Below are positions 37,050-45,294 of a stretch of DNA of 64,000 nucleotides, one piece after another (within the stretch, counting starts at the first letter, position 1; the number at the start of each line of letters is the position of its first letter). Position numbers and translations under genes: made by a program. Source of the stretch: Rhodoferax ferrireducens (GTDB lineage Bacteria; Pseudomonadota; Gammaproteobacteria; Burkholderiales; Burkholderiaceae_C). Under the pieces are notes generated by a model. That model ran no database searches, was not told where the DNA came from, and saw only the letters and a list, made by a program, of their open reading frames with translations. Location: the NCBI GenBank assembly GCA_002083775.1, contig MTEI01000001.1, positions 638,401-702,400 of the forward strand, written 5' to 3'.

Positions 37050-37108
37050 AACAATAGCTACCAGCCCTTTACCCATAAGGGCTAGAGGCCAAAAAAGCAT
37101 ATAAATAT
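37050..37108 (+). repeat. Dispersed repeat, copy 6
   Basis: AACAATAGCTACCAGCCCTT, TACCCATAAGGGCTAGAGGC, then CAAAAAAGCATATAAATAT. It lies directly ahead of the Shine-Dalgarno of cheR. Confidence 0.8.
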
Positions 37109-37121
37109 TCAAGGAGCCAGT

Positions 37122-37931
37122 GTGCAGGCCATTGCCATCACAGACAACGAGTTTGCCCAGTTTCAGCGTTTTATCTTCGAGGCGGCGGGCATCAGCATGG
37201 CCGATGCCAAGAAAGCGCTGGTGACCGGGCGGCTGGGCAAGCGGCTGGCGTTTCATGGCTTGCAGAGTTTTGGGGAGTATTTCAAGCTGCTCAAGTCGGG
37301 CTTGAACCCGGCCGAGGTGCAGATGGCGGTGGACCTGCTCACCACCAACGAAACCTATTTTTTCCGCGAAATCAAGCACTTCGAGTTTTTGCGGGCCCAG
37401 GCCATCCGGGAGCGCAGCCGTCCACAGCCGTTTAGGGTGTGGAGCGCAGCCAGTTCCAGCGGCGAAGAGGCTTACAGCATGGCGATGGTGCTGGCAGATT
37501 GCATGCAGACCACGCCGTGGGAGATTCTGGGCACCGACATCAGCACCCGGGTGATCGATGGCGCGCGCAAAGCCCTGTATTCGATGGAACGCGGGCGTCA
37601 CATTCCACCCGAGTATCTGAAGCGTTTTTGCCGCAAGGGTGCCGGGCCTTACGAGGGGCAGTTGCTGGTGGAGCGCAGCCTGCGCAGCCAGGTCAGCTTT
37701 CGCCAGGTCAACCTGAATGCCGCGCTGCCCGAGTTGGGTCAGTTCGACATTGTTTTCTTGCGCAACGTGATGATTTATTTCAACAACGACACCAAGCGCC
37801 AGGTGGTGGCCCGGGTCATCTCGGCCATCAAGCCAGGTGGCTATTTCTGCGTGGGGCATTCCGAGAGCCTCAACGACATCACCACGGCAGTGAAGATGGT
37901 GGCCCCGGCGATTTACCGCAAGGCAGGCTGA
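37122..37931 (+). CDS. cheR: Chemotaxis protein methyltransferase CheR
   Basis: 269 residues from a GTG at 37122, with AAGGAG 5-10 bp upstream. The N-terminal helical domain (ITDNEFAQFQRFIFEAAGIS…) precedes the SAM-binding domain: LLTTNETYFFREIKHFEFL, FRVWSAASSSGEEAYSMAMVLAD, WEILGTDISTRVIDGARKALY, FDIVFLRNVMIYFNNDTKRQVV and GGYFCVGHSESL. It methylates glutamates on the MCP signalling domains for adaptation. It lies 1 bp before cheD. The gap to cheW is filled with repeats, but the gene order argues that they still belong to one chemotaxis unit. Confidence 0.95.
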   Translation: MQAIAITDNEFAQFQRFIFEAAGISMADAKKALVTGRLGKRLAFHGLQSFGEYFKLLKSGLNPAEVQMAVDLLTTNETYFFREIKHFEFLRAQAIRERSRPQPFRVWSAASSSGEEAYSMAMVLADCMQTTPWEILGTDISTRVIDGARKALYSMERGRHIPPEYLKRFCRKGAGPYEGQLLVERSLRSQVSFRQVNLNAALPELGQFDIVFLRNVMIYFNNDTKRQVVARVISAIKPGGYFCVGHSESLNDITTAVKMVAPAIYRKAG

Positions 37932-37932
37932 G

Positions 37933-38466
37933 ATGACCCGCTTGAAAGACTTGATGGACATCTTTCTGCAGCCCGGTGAGCTGTTTGTGGGTGATGCCAG
38001 TTTTCAGATTCGCACCATTCTGGGTTCTTGCGTGTCCATCACGCTGTGGCACCCGGTGGCGTGTGTGGGTGGCATGTCGCATTTTTTGCTGCCGACCCGC
38101 ACCGAGCCGGTGGCTGGGCAGGTGCTGGACGGCCGTTATGGCGACGAGGCCCTGCAATGGATGATGAAAGATTTGAAGGCTTCGGGCATCAATCCCAAGC
38201 AGTGCCAGGCCAAGATTTTTGGCGGCGGCAACATGTTTCCGGGCCAGACGCGCGCCAGCACCCTGACGGTGGGCCAGCGCAATGGCGAGGCAGCGCGCCA
38301 ACTGCTGCAAGATCAGGGCATCGAGGTGATCAGCGAGAGCCTGTTTGGCGTGGGCCATCGGCAGATTATTTTCAACGTCAGCAACGGTGATGTCTGGTCG
38401 CGTCAGGTCAGACCATCGCAGCTGGAGGTGTCTGCCGAGAGATCGGCTGAAGGGTGCTCGTCATGA
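37933..38466 (+). CDS. cheD: Chemoreceptor glutamine deamidase CheD
   Basis: 177 residues. Family motifs: [26 protein letters not shown], where the Cys in LGSCVS is the catalytic thiol, [12 protein letters not shown] with the catalytic His, and [12 protein letters not shown]. It deamidates Gln to methylatable Glu on MCPs and can interact with other che proteins in some bacteria. It lies 1 bp after cheR, and its stop overlaps the cheB start by ATGA. Confidence 0.94.
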   Translation: MTRLKDLMDIFLQPGELFVGDASFQIRTILGSCVSITLWHPVACVGGMSHFLLPTRTEPVAGQVLDGRYGDEALQWMMKDLKASGINPKQCQAKIFGGGNMFPGQTRASTLTVGQRNGEAARQLLQDQGIEVISESLFGVGHRQIIFNVSNGDVWSRQVRPSQLEVSAERSAEGCSS

Positions 38467-39530
38467 GTCGAATCAAGGTGCTGGTGGTGGACGATTCAGC
38501 GGTGGTACGCCAGGTGGTGAGCAATTTGCTCTCGGCTGACCCCGATATCGAGGTCATGGCCGCCGTGGCCGACCCGATTTTGGCGATTGCCCGCATGAAG
38601 GTGCAATGGCCCGACGTGATCGTGCTCGACATCGAGATGCCGCGCATGGACGGCATCACTTTCCTGAAAAAAGTGATGGCCGAAAAGCCGACACCGGTGG
38701 TGATTTGCTCCACGTTGGTGGAGGCCGGGGCGCAAACCTCCATGGCGGCGCTGGCTGCCGGGGCGGTGGCCATCATTGCCAAGCCCAAAGTCGGTCTGAA
38801 GCAGTTTCTGGAGGACGACTCGCAAGACATGGTGGCTGCCGTCAAGGCGGCAGCGCATGTGAATGTGCGGGCCTTGCACGTGTCGGCCAAAAACACCGCC
38901 GATGTGATCATGCCTGCGGCTGACAAACACAGCGCCATGATCCAGACCACCGAGCGGGTGGTGGCCATTGGCACCAGTACCGGCGGCACGCAGGCCCTTG
39001 AAGTGGTGCTGACCAGCCTGCCACGGGTCACGCCTGGCATGGTGATCGTGCAGCACATGCCCGAAAAGTTCACCGCGGCGTTTGCCGAGCGGCTCAACAG
39101 CCTGTGCCAGATCGAGGTGAAAGAGGCGAAAAATAACGACCGCGTCATCAACAGCCGCGCGCTGATCGCCCCGGGTGGCAAACACATGCTGCTGCGCCGC
39201 ACCGGTGCGCAGTATTACGTGGAGGTGATGGACGGCCCGCTGGTGAACCGGCACCGCCCGTCGGTGGATGTGCTGTTTCGCTCGGTGGCCAAATGTGCCG
39301 GCGCCAACGCCCTGGGCGTGATCATGACCGGCATGGGTGACGACGGTGCGGCGGGCTTGCTGGAAATGCGCAAGGCCGGTGCCCGCACCGTGGGACAAGA
39401 CGAGGCCAGTTGCGTGGTCTACGGCATGCCCAAGGAAGCCGTCAAGCGCGGTGGTGTCGAGAAAACCGTGCCGCTCACGGCCATTGGCAAAGAGATCATG
39501 CAACAGCTATCAGGCGTGATGGTGCGCTGA
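38463..39530 (+). CDS. cheB: Chemotaxis protein-glutamate methylesterase CheB
   Basis: 355 residues from the ATG that overlaps the cheD stop ([19 protein letters not shown]). Receiver (about 1-120; [14 protein letters not shown] phospho-acceptor, [14 protein letters not shown]), a linker, then the methylesterase domain (about 160-350) with the catalytic triad in [12 protein letters not shown] (Ser), [18 protein letters not shown] (His) and [13 protein letters not shown] (Asp). It is phosphorylated by CheA and removes methyl groups from receptors. It is the last classical che gene; a stand-alone hemerythrin follows 56 bp downstream. Confidence 0.96.
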   Translation: MSRIKVLVVDDSAVVRQVVSNLLSADPDIEVMAAVADPILAIARMKVQWPDVIVLDIEMPRMDGITFLKKVMAEKPTPVVICSTLVEAGAQTSMAALAAGAVAIIAKPKVGLKQFLEDDSQDMVAAVKAAAHVNVRALHVSAKNTADVIMPAADKHSAMIQTTERVVAIGTSTGGTQALEVVLTSLPRVTPGMVIVQHMPEKFTAAFAERLNSLCQIEVKEAKNNDRVINSRALIAPGGKHMLLRRTGAQYYVEVMDGPLVNRHRPSVDVLFRSVAKCAGANALGVIMTGMGDDGAAGLLEMRKAGARTVGQDEASCVVYGMPKEAVKRGGVEKTVPLTAIGKEIMQQLSGVMVR

Positions 39531-39563
39531 CAGGGCCCCCCTGGCCGCCCTCATTTGGCATAT

Positions 39564-39617
39564 CAATTGGAACTGGAGAACCCCTCATGACAATTGGAAC
39601 TGGAGAACCCCTCATGA
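39564..39617 (+). repeat. Perfect 27-bp tandem duplication containing SD and ATG
   Basis: Copies 39564-39590 and 39591-39617 are identical; each reads CAATTGGAACTGGAGAACCC then CTCATGA. Each contains a Shine-Dalgarno (GGAG) and an ATG, and the unit is nine codons long, so the frame is kept. Confidence 0.97.
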
Positions 39618-39997
39618 CCATCGAATGGAAAGACAGCTACAAGCTTGGTGACGAAAAGCTGGACGCCCAGCACCAGCATTTGTTCGATCTCGCCAAAAAA
39701 ATGCTGGCAGCCGAAGACGCCAAGACGATTCGCGCACTGGCGGCTGAACTGTACAAGCACACCCGGATTCATTTTGAGGATGAGGAAGGCTTGATGCGCC
39801 AGCGCAACTACCCCGGCTTGGACTCCCACATTGAATCCCACAACCGGTTGCTGGGGCGCCTGACCAGCCTGAGTCAGGCGATTGGCCAGGGTCAGGTGGA
39901 CAAAAACGCCCTGGACGCGCTGATGACCGATTGGGCCATGTTCCACATTCCGCTGGACGATGCGCGTTTTGAGGCGTTTCTGAAGCCCGGGGCTTAA
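39587..39997 (+). CDS. Bacteriohemerythrin (stand-alone)
   Basis: 136 residues if it starts at the first ATG (39587), or 127 if at the second (39614, MTIEWKDSYKLGDEKLD). The two starts come from a 27-bp duplication, and both have the same GGAG. The second gives the canonical family N-terminus. Di-iron ligands are all present: H in DAQHQHLFDL, H and E in YKHTRIHFEDEEGLM, H in SHIESHNRLL, and H and D in WAMFHIPLDD. It binds O2 reversibly in the cytoplasm. Its position after cheB, with a hemerythrin-kinase 20 kb upstream, suggests an aerotaxis or O2-buffering role; this is an inference. Its TAA stop overlaps that of the convergent hemH. Confidence 0.92.
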   Translation: MTIGTGEPLMTIEWKDSYKLGDEKLDAQHQHLFDLAKKMLAAEDAKTIRALAAELYKHTRIHFEDEEGLMRQRNYPGLDSHIESHNRLLGRLTSLSQAIGQGQVDKNALDALMTDWAMFHIPLDDARFEAFLKPGA

Positions 39998-41100
39998 ACC
40001 TTGGCACCCAAAGCCAGCGCAGCGGCTTTGGAGACAGCCAGGGCAGAGGCATCAGGTGCCGCCAGCGTGGGCCAGCCAGACAGGTGCTGCTGGCTGATCT
40101 GACCCAGCGCCTCAATCCATTGCGCGTCGTCGTTGAGGCAGGGGATGTAGTGAAAGTCCTGGCCGCCAGCTTCCATGAAGGCCTCGCGCGCTTCCTGGTT
40201 GATTTCTTCCAGGGTTTCCAGGCAGTCGCTGGTGAAGGCCGGGCACACCACATCCACCCGTTTCACACCGGCTTTGCCCATCTCGATCAAGGTGGGCTCG
40301 GTGTAGGGCTCCAGCCATTTGGCGCGGCCCAGGCGCGACTGGAAGGTGACCTTGAACTGCTCAGCGTGCAAGCCGAGTTTTTCAGCCAGCAGCCGGGCGG
40401 TTTTGAAGCACTCGCAATGGTAGGGGTCGCCCAGGTGCAGGGTGCGCTCAGGTACGCCATGAAAACTCATCACCAGCACATCGGGGCGGCCATGGTCTTG
40501 CCAATAGTGCTGCACCCTTGCGGCCAGCGCGGCGATGTAGCGGGCATCGTCGTGGTAATGGTTGACAAAGCGCAACTCGGGGATGGTGCGCACCTGGCCG
40601 GCCCATTTGTACACCGCGTCCCACAGGCTGGCGGTGGTGGTGGCCGAGTATTGCGGGTAGGCCGGCACAATCAGCACACGGGTGGCGCCCTCAGCCTTGA
40701 GCGCGTCAAGCTGGCTGGGAATGGAGGTGCTGCCATAACGCATGGCATAGCGCACCACCACGTCGTGCTGGCTTTGGTTCAGCCAGGCTTGCAGGCCTTT
40801 GGCCTGTTTTTCGGTCCAGACCTTCAGTGGCGAGCCCTCGCTGGTCCAGATGCTGGCGTACTTGGCGCCCGACTCGGCCGGGCGCACACGCAGCACCACA
40901 CCATGCAGCAGCACCATCCAGATCAGCCGGGGAATTTCCACCACCCGCGGGTCGCCCAGAAACTCGGCCAGGAAGCGCCTGACATCGGGTGGGCTGGGGG
41001 AGTCTGGCGTGCCCAGATTGCAATACAAAACGCCGGTTCGTGGTGCCTGACCGTGGGTAAAAGGAGGTTCTGCGGCGTAAGGGGCGGAAAAAAGAGGCAT
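39994..41100 (-). CDS. hemH: Ferrochelatase
   Basis: 368 residues. It inserts Fe2+ into protoporphyrin IX, the last step of heme synthesis. Motifs: [26 protein letters not shown] near the N-terminus, [38 protein letters not shown] with the catalytic His in SFHG, [37 protein letters not shown] with the conserved Glu, and YIPCLND. Length and motif order are those of bacterial HemH. It is convergent with the hemerythrin gene and shares the TTAA at their stops. Heme supply fits the heme-c receptor at 12749, but no regulatory link is visible. Confidence 0.95.
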   Translation of the reverse strand: [368 protein letters not shown]

Positions 41101-41181
41101 CCCGCATTTTCACCCAGGGCGGCGCTCTGTGGCGCTTGTGGTGTTTTTAATACGGCCCTGATGCGAGTTTGTCGGCGTTTG

Positions 41182-43605
41182 TCAGCGCTTGCCGGGCTGC
41201 AGGGTAAGGGTGCTGCGGGTGTTGGCGGCCACGTCGGCCTCGTTCAGGTATTGCTGCATGTAGCCGCCCACGGCGTAAGCGGCGGCCTGGTCTTTGTAAT
41301 GCCTGTCGAACAGCACACCGCTTTGCCCCACCGGGTTGATGCCGCGTGACTGGCCGGGTTCGGCAAAGTCAATGATGCGCCGGGTAGACGGGCCATAAGC
41401 CACCGCCCAGGGGGCCGGGCCAATGCTGGTGGACTGGTTGTTGGGCACCTCGCGCCCGCCGGGCATCTCGAACGGCCCCACGTCAAAGAACCAGTCCAGC
41501 GGCTTCTTGGCGCCCAGCGGGTGCTTGTGGGTGAGGGTGTGGGCACGGCCCCAACCCCAGTCGTTGGGGCTTGTGCCCAAGGTGGCTTTCAGGTGTGCAA
41601 TGGCCGCGTGCCAGGCCACACCCACCGTGTCTTTGCGGGTCTCGAGTTTTTTGGTCTTGATGTTGTCCCACCAGGGCGAGGCTTCATCTTCAGCGAGCCG
41701 GGGCAGGGCCAGATCCAGCGCGCGCGTGCCGAGCAGGTTTTTGAACTGCATGTTGCCCAGCTCATCGGCCAGCGCGGCGTGGGTCAGCTCATAGAGAAAC
41801 TGGGTGAACACGGTGGGTGGGATGTTCAGCGGGGTGTATTGGCCGTCCCACAGCGTCAGGCTGTCAAACACCGAGCGCTCCAGCGGGTCGCGCACCACCT
41901 CGCTGAGCACCGGCAGCAGGGGCTTGAGCACGCGCCAGTAATAAGCGGTTTGGGTGCTGAGCTGCAGGGACTGGCTGTTGAGCGCATTCCACTGGATGCT
42001 GTCGTTGCCCAGGCGGTCTTCCAGGGCCTGGGCCCGGTCAAACAGGTTGTAGTAGCCCGCCACGGGCAGCCCGCTGCTGGACAAGGGTTGCTGGTTGGCT
42101 GAGACGATGTAGCCCCGCGGCGGGTTTTCTTCTTGCGGGTTGTCGCTGAAGCGGTAAAAGCCCAGCTTGTCAGACTCTTCTTCTTCGCCATCGAGGATAA
42201 ACACCGACTGCACCCCGGCCGGGCGGATCGGCAACTTGGCCGCAGCCCAGTAACCAATGTCGCCACTGGCATTGGCCCAGACGATGTTCAGGCCTGGCGC
42301 GTGGATCTGGCTGGCGGCTTCACGGGCTTTGGGCAGCGTGTCGGCCCGGTTCAGTGCGTAAAACGCCTCAAGCACCGGGTTGTCGGTTTCCAGAAACGCC
42401 CACCACATGGCCAGCGGCTTGGTGCCCAGAGTGTCCTGGAAGGCGCTGGTGATCACCGGGCCCTGCGGTGCGCGCTGCAGCGTCAGGGTGACGGGTTTGG
42501 CACCCTTGACCTTGATGATTTCCTGCGTGGTCTGCGGGTCCACCCATTCACCCAGGTGGGCCACCTGGTTGGGGTTGTTGGGGTTGGTGCGCAGGGCGAT
42601 CAGGTCCATGTCATCGTTCTGGAACATGGTCAGGCTCCAGCCAAACCGGCTGTTGTGCCCCAGCAGGGCCGACGCGTTGAGCGCCTGAAAATGCCCGTAC
42701 AGCTCAAACCCGGGGGCGCTCAAATGCGCCTCGTACCAGACCGAGGGCACGGCAAAACCAATGTGCGGGTCACCCGCCAGCAACGGCTTGCCGCTGGAGC
42801 TGCGCTGCCCCGATACCGCCCAGGCGTTGCTGCCCTCAAACAGCGGCACACCGGCCAGGTCTTGCACCTGGCGCGTGACCTCGGCTAACTGGGCCAGCGC
42901 CTGCCAGTCGGGTTGGGCGGGTTGGACGGGTTTGGCGGCGGCGGTGGGCAATTGGTTCAACACGCCCAGCGGGTGCCATGCCAAGTCAAAAATGGGCAGA
43001 TAGTCCTCGCCCAGTTCGTCGCGCACATAGGTCAGCACCGGCTCGGTCTTGAAAGTCGCCGCAAAGCTGTAGGCCAGGTAGCCCGAAACGGCCACCGTGT
43101 CGGCCAAGGTGAAAGGCCTTTTGGGTATACCGATCAAATCAAATTCCATGGGTGCCGGGTGGCTGGCCTGAAACTGGTTGACGCCGTCCAGATAGGCCAG
43201 CTGGGCCTGCACGGCCGGGCTCCCGGTATCCAGCGCAGCGGCCACCTTGGCGGCGTGTTCGCGCAGGCGCAGCGTGCGAAACAGCTTGTCCACCTTGAGC
43301 AGATCGGCGCCCAGCACCTCGGCCAGCTCACCCTGCGCCAGGCGGCGCACCATTTCCATCTGAAACAGCCGGTCTTGCGCGTGCACATAACCCAGCGCCC
43401 GGTACAAATCAGCTTCGTTGCTGGCTTTGATGTGCGGCACGCCGCGCTCGTCATAACGCACGCTGACCGGGGCGCTGAGCTGCGTCAGGTTGACCTCCCC
43501 CGAGCGTTGTGGCTTTTTGGTGGACACGTACCAAAACCCGCCGCCCACCGCAACCAGCAACCCAACCAGCAACAGCCCGGCGATGATTTTGAAGGCCAGT
43601 TTCAT
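41182..43605 (-). CDS. Penicillin acylase family protein (Ntn-hydrolase)
   Basis: 807 residues. An N-terminal hydrophobic segment (about 5-27, IIAGLLLVGLLVAVGGGFWYV) acts as signal or anchor. The alpha-chain part begins VSVRYDERGVPHIKASNEADLYRALGYVHAQDRLFQMEMVRR, the family signature. The autoprocessing point precedes S259 in LFEGSNAWAVSGQRSSSGKPLLAGDPH, where Ser becomes the N-terminal nucleophile of the beta chain. It cleaves amide bonds of acylated substrates such as beta-lactams or N-acyl-homoserine lactones; the actual substrate is unknown. It is probably periplasmic. It is a single gene between hemH and the divergent YidB-like gene. Confidence 0.92.
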   Translation of the reverse strand: MKLAFKIIAGLLLVGLLVAVGGGFWYVSTKKPQRSGEVNLTQLSAPVSVRYDERGVPHIKASNEADLYRALGYVHAQDRLFQMEMVRRLAQGELAEVLGADLLKVDKLFRTLRLREHAAKVAAALDTGSPAVQAQLAYLDGVNQFQASHPAPMEFDLIGIPKRPFTLADTVAVSGYLAYSFAATFKTEPVLTYVRDELGEDYLPIFDLAWHPLGVLNQLPTAAAKPVQPAQPDWQALAQLAEVTRQVQDLAGVPLFEGSNAWAVSGQRSSSGKPLLAGDPHIGFAVPSVWYEAHLSAPGFELYGHFQALNASALLGHNSRFGWSLTMFQNDDMDLIALRTNPNNPNQVAHLGEWVDPQTTQEIIKVKGAKPVTLTLQRAPQGPVITSAFQDTLGTKPLAMWWAFLETDNPVLEAFYALNRADTLPKAREAASQIHAPGLNIVWANASGDIGYWAAAKLPIRPAGVQSVFILDGEEEESDKLGFYRFSDNPQEENPPRGYIVSANQQPLSSSGLPVAGYYNLFDRAQALEDRLGNDSIQWNALNSQSLQLSTQTAYYWRVLKPLLPVLSEVVRDPLERSVFDSLTLWDGQYTPLNIPPTVFTQFLYELTHAALADELGNMQFKNLLGTRALDLALPRLAEDEASPWWDNIKTKKLETRKDTVGVAWHAAIAHLKATLGTSPNDWGWGRAHTLTHKHPLGAKKPLDWFFDVGPFEMPGGREVPNNQSTSIGPAPWAVAYGPSTRRIIDFAEPGQSRGINPVGQSGVLFDRHYKDQAAAYAVGGYMQQYLNEADVAANTRSTLTLQPGKR

Positions 43606-43712
43606 GGCTTGTCTGCGAAAAATGTCCGGTTCATGGGTCGATCATAAAGGGCACCTTGCCCGGGCCGGGCAGCGCCCGGCATAATTTGCCGCTTCATACC
43701 CAGGAGACCTTT

Positions 43713-44126
43713 ATGAGCTTGTTTGATTCAGTTTTGAGCGCCGTCAGCAACCATGTGGAGCAGCAAGGCGGCCTGGCCAAGGTGCTGAGTGGTTTGCTGG
43801 CCAACAACGGTGAGCTGGGTGGCTTGAACGGGTTGGTGGACAAATTCAACCAGGCCGGTATGGGTGAGGTGGTCAGCTCGTGGATTGGCACCGGAGCCAA
43901 TCAGCCGATTTCGGGCGATCAGCTGTCGCAGGTGTTGGGTGGCGACATGCTGGGCAAGGTGGCCGGGCAGCTGGGCATGGACCCAGCGCAACTCAGTGGC
44001 CAACTCTCGGCCATGCTGCCGGGCTTGGTGGACCAACTCACGCCCAACGGTGCCATACCGCAAGGAGGTTTGGGCAATACCGGTGACTTGATGGGTATGC
44101 TGGGCGGCTTGCTGCAGCAGCGTTAA
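43713..44126 (+). CDS. YidB-like (DUF937) protein
   Basis: 137 residues from MSLFDSVLSAVSNHVEQQGG, with AGGAGA 6 bp upstream; an earlier in-frame start overlaps the divergent promoter region. It is rich in Gly, Leu, Gln and Asn, with repeated GGLxG elements: LLANNGELGGLNGLVDKF, GMGEVVSSWIGTGANQPISGDQLSQVLGGDML, QLGMDPAQLSGQLSAMLPGLVDQLTPNG. This matches the DUF937/YidB family, whose function is unknown. No signal peptide or membrane helix is visible. It is followed 31 bp later by the ABC substrate-binding protein gene. Confidence 0.85.
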   Translation: MSLFDSVLSAVSNHVEQQGGLAKVLSGLLANNGELGGLNGLVDKFNQAGMGEVVSSWIGTGANQPISGDQLSQVLGGDMLGKVAGQLGMDPAQLSGQLSAMLPGLVDQLTPNGAIPQGGLGNTGDLMGMLGGLLQQR

Positions 44127-44157
44127 CGCCAAGACCTTTGACTGGACGACTTGAACC

Positions 44158-45294
44158 ATGCGCCTACGTTTTCTTTCAATGCTCGCCGCCGTTGCGCTGC
44201 TGCTGGCCGGGCAGGCCGGTGCTGCTGAGGGGGTCACGCCGACCCAGATCCTGATTGGTCAAAGCATCACCCTGCAGGACGGCAAGAACGAGTACGGCAC
44301 GGCGGTGCTGGTGGGTGTGCGCACCTATCTGGCGCAGGTCAACAGTGCGGGCGGGGTGGGTGGGCGCCAGGTGGTGCTGAAAACACTGGACGACAACAAC
44401 AGCACCGACCAGGCCCAGGCCAATGCGCGCAGGCTGATCGAAAAAGACGAGGTGTTCATCCTGTTCGGTTCGGTCGAGGGCGGGCCGTCTACGGCGCTGA
44501 TGCCGGTTGCGAATGCGTTCAATGTGCCGTTTTTTGGCCCCATGGCGGGCTCGCCCACGCTGCGCAGGCCACATCAAAGCCTGGTGTTTCCGGTGCGGGC
44601 TGAGCACCGGGACGAGTTTCAGGCGCTGATGGCCCAGGCCAAACGTTTGGGCATGCAAAAAGTGGCGTTCCTGCGGGCTGACTCGTCGGTGGGCGAGGCC
44701 CATCTGGCCAACGTCAAGCTGATCAGCCAGGCGCTGGGTGAAGAGCTGGTGGCCGATTTGCCTTTCAAATCCGATGTGACCGACGCACAGATTGACCAGT
44801 TGGTCACCCGCCTGTCGCAATCGGGGGCACAGATGGTGTTCAACCACGGTAGTGCTGGTGTGTATGAGAAGCTGATTCGCCAGGCCCGGGCGCGTGGCTT
44901 GCGCACGGCTTTTTACGGTGTCAACTCGGCCTCGACCCAGCTGGCCCAACATTTGGGCGAGCTGGCGCACGGCATGGTGTTTGCCCAGGTGATGCCCAGC
45001 CCCTGGGAGCGTAAAACCGCCATCACCCGCGAATACCAGGCAGCCTTTTCAAAGGCACAGCCAGGGCAGGATTTTTCTTACGGCAGCCTGGAGGGTTATG
45101 TGACTGCCAAGGCGCTGGTGCAAGCCTTGCGGCTGGCAGGCGCCAACCCGACGCGTGAGAGTTTTCTGGCCGGGCTGAGCAATGCCCGTCTGGACATCAA
45201 TGGCCTCACCGCCAGTTACAGACCGCAGGAGCACCGGGGCCTGTCATTTGTGGACCTGGCCATCGTCACCCGCGAGTCAAAGTTCCGTCATTGA
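44158..45294 (+). CDS. ABC transporter substrate-binding protein (Peripla_BP_6 type)
   Basis: 378 residues. Signal peptide about 1-22 (MLAAVALLLAGQAGA↓AEG). The mature part has the leucine/branched-chain amino acid-binding fold: TPTQILIGQSITLQDGKNEYGTAVLVGVRTYLAQVNSAGGVGG, VVLKTLDDNNSTDQAQANARRLIEKDEVFILFG, and EFQALMAQAKRLGMQKVAFLRADSSVGEAHL. It would bind an amino acid, amide or aromatic compound in the periplasm. No permease or ATPase genes lie beside it, so it is an orphan receptor; it may serve a transporter elsewhere or a sensor. Its 3' end overlaps the 3' end of hpnE by 29 bp on the opposite strand. Confidence 0.85.
   Translation: MRLRFLSMLAAVALLLAGQAGAAEGVTPTQILIGQSITLQDGKNEYGTAVLVGVRTYLAQVNSAGGVGGRQVVLKTLDDNNSTDQAQANARRLIEKDEVFILFGSVEGGPSTALMPVANAFNVPFFGPMAGSPTLRRPHQSLVFPVRAEHRDEFQALMAQAKRLGMQKVAFLRADSSVGEAHLANVKLISQALGEELVADLPFKSDVTDAQIDQLVTRLSQSGAQMVFNHGSAGVYEKLIRQARARGLRTAFYGVNSASTQLAQHLGELAHGMVFAQVMPSPWERKTAITREYQAAFSKAQPGQDFSYGSLEGYVTAKALVQALRLAGANPTRESFLAGLSNARLDINGLTASYRPQEHRGLSFVDLAIVTRESKFRH

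Noticed and set aside
39994..39997. Overlap of hemerythrin and hemH stop codons as a regulatory signal
   Set aside because: Convergent genes sharing a TTAA at their ends are common; there is no hairpin here to suggest more.
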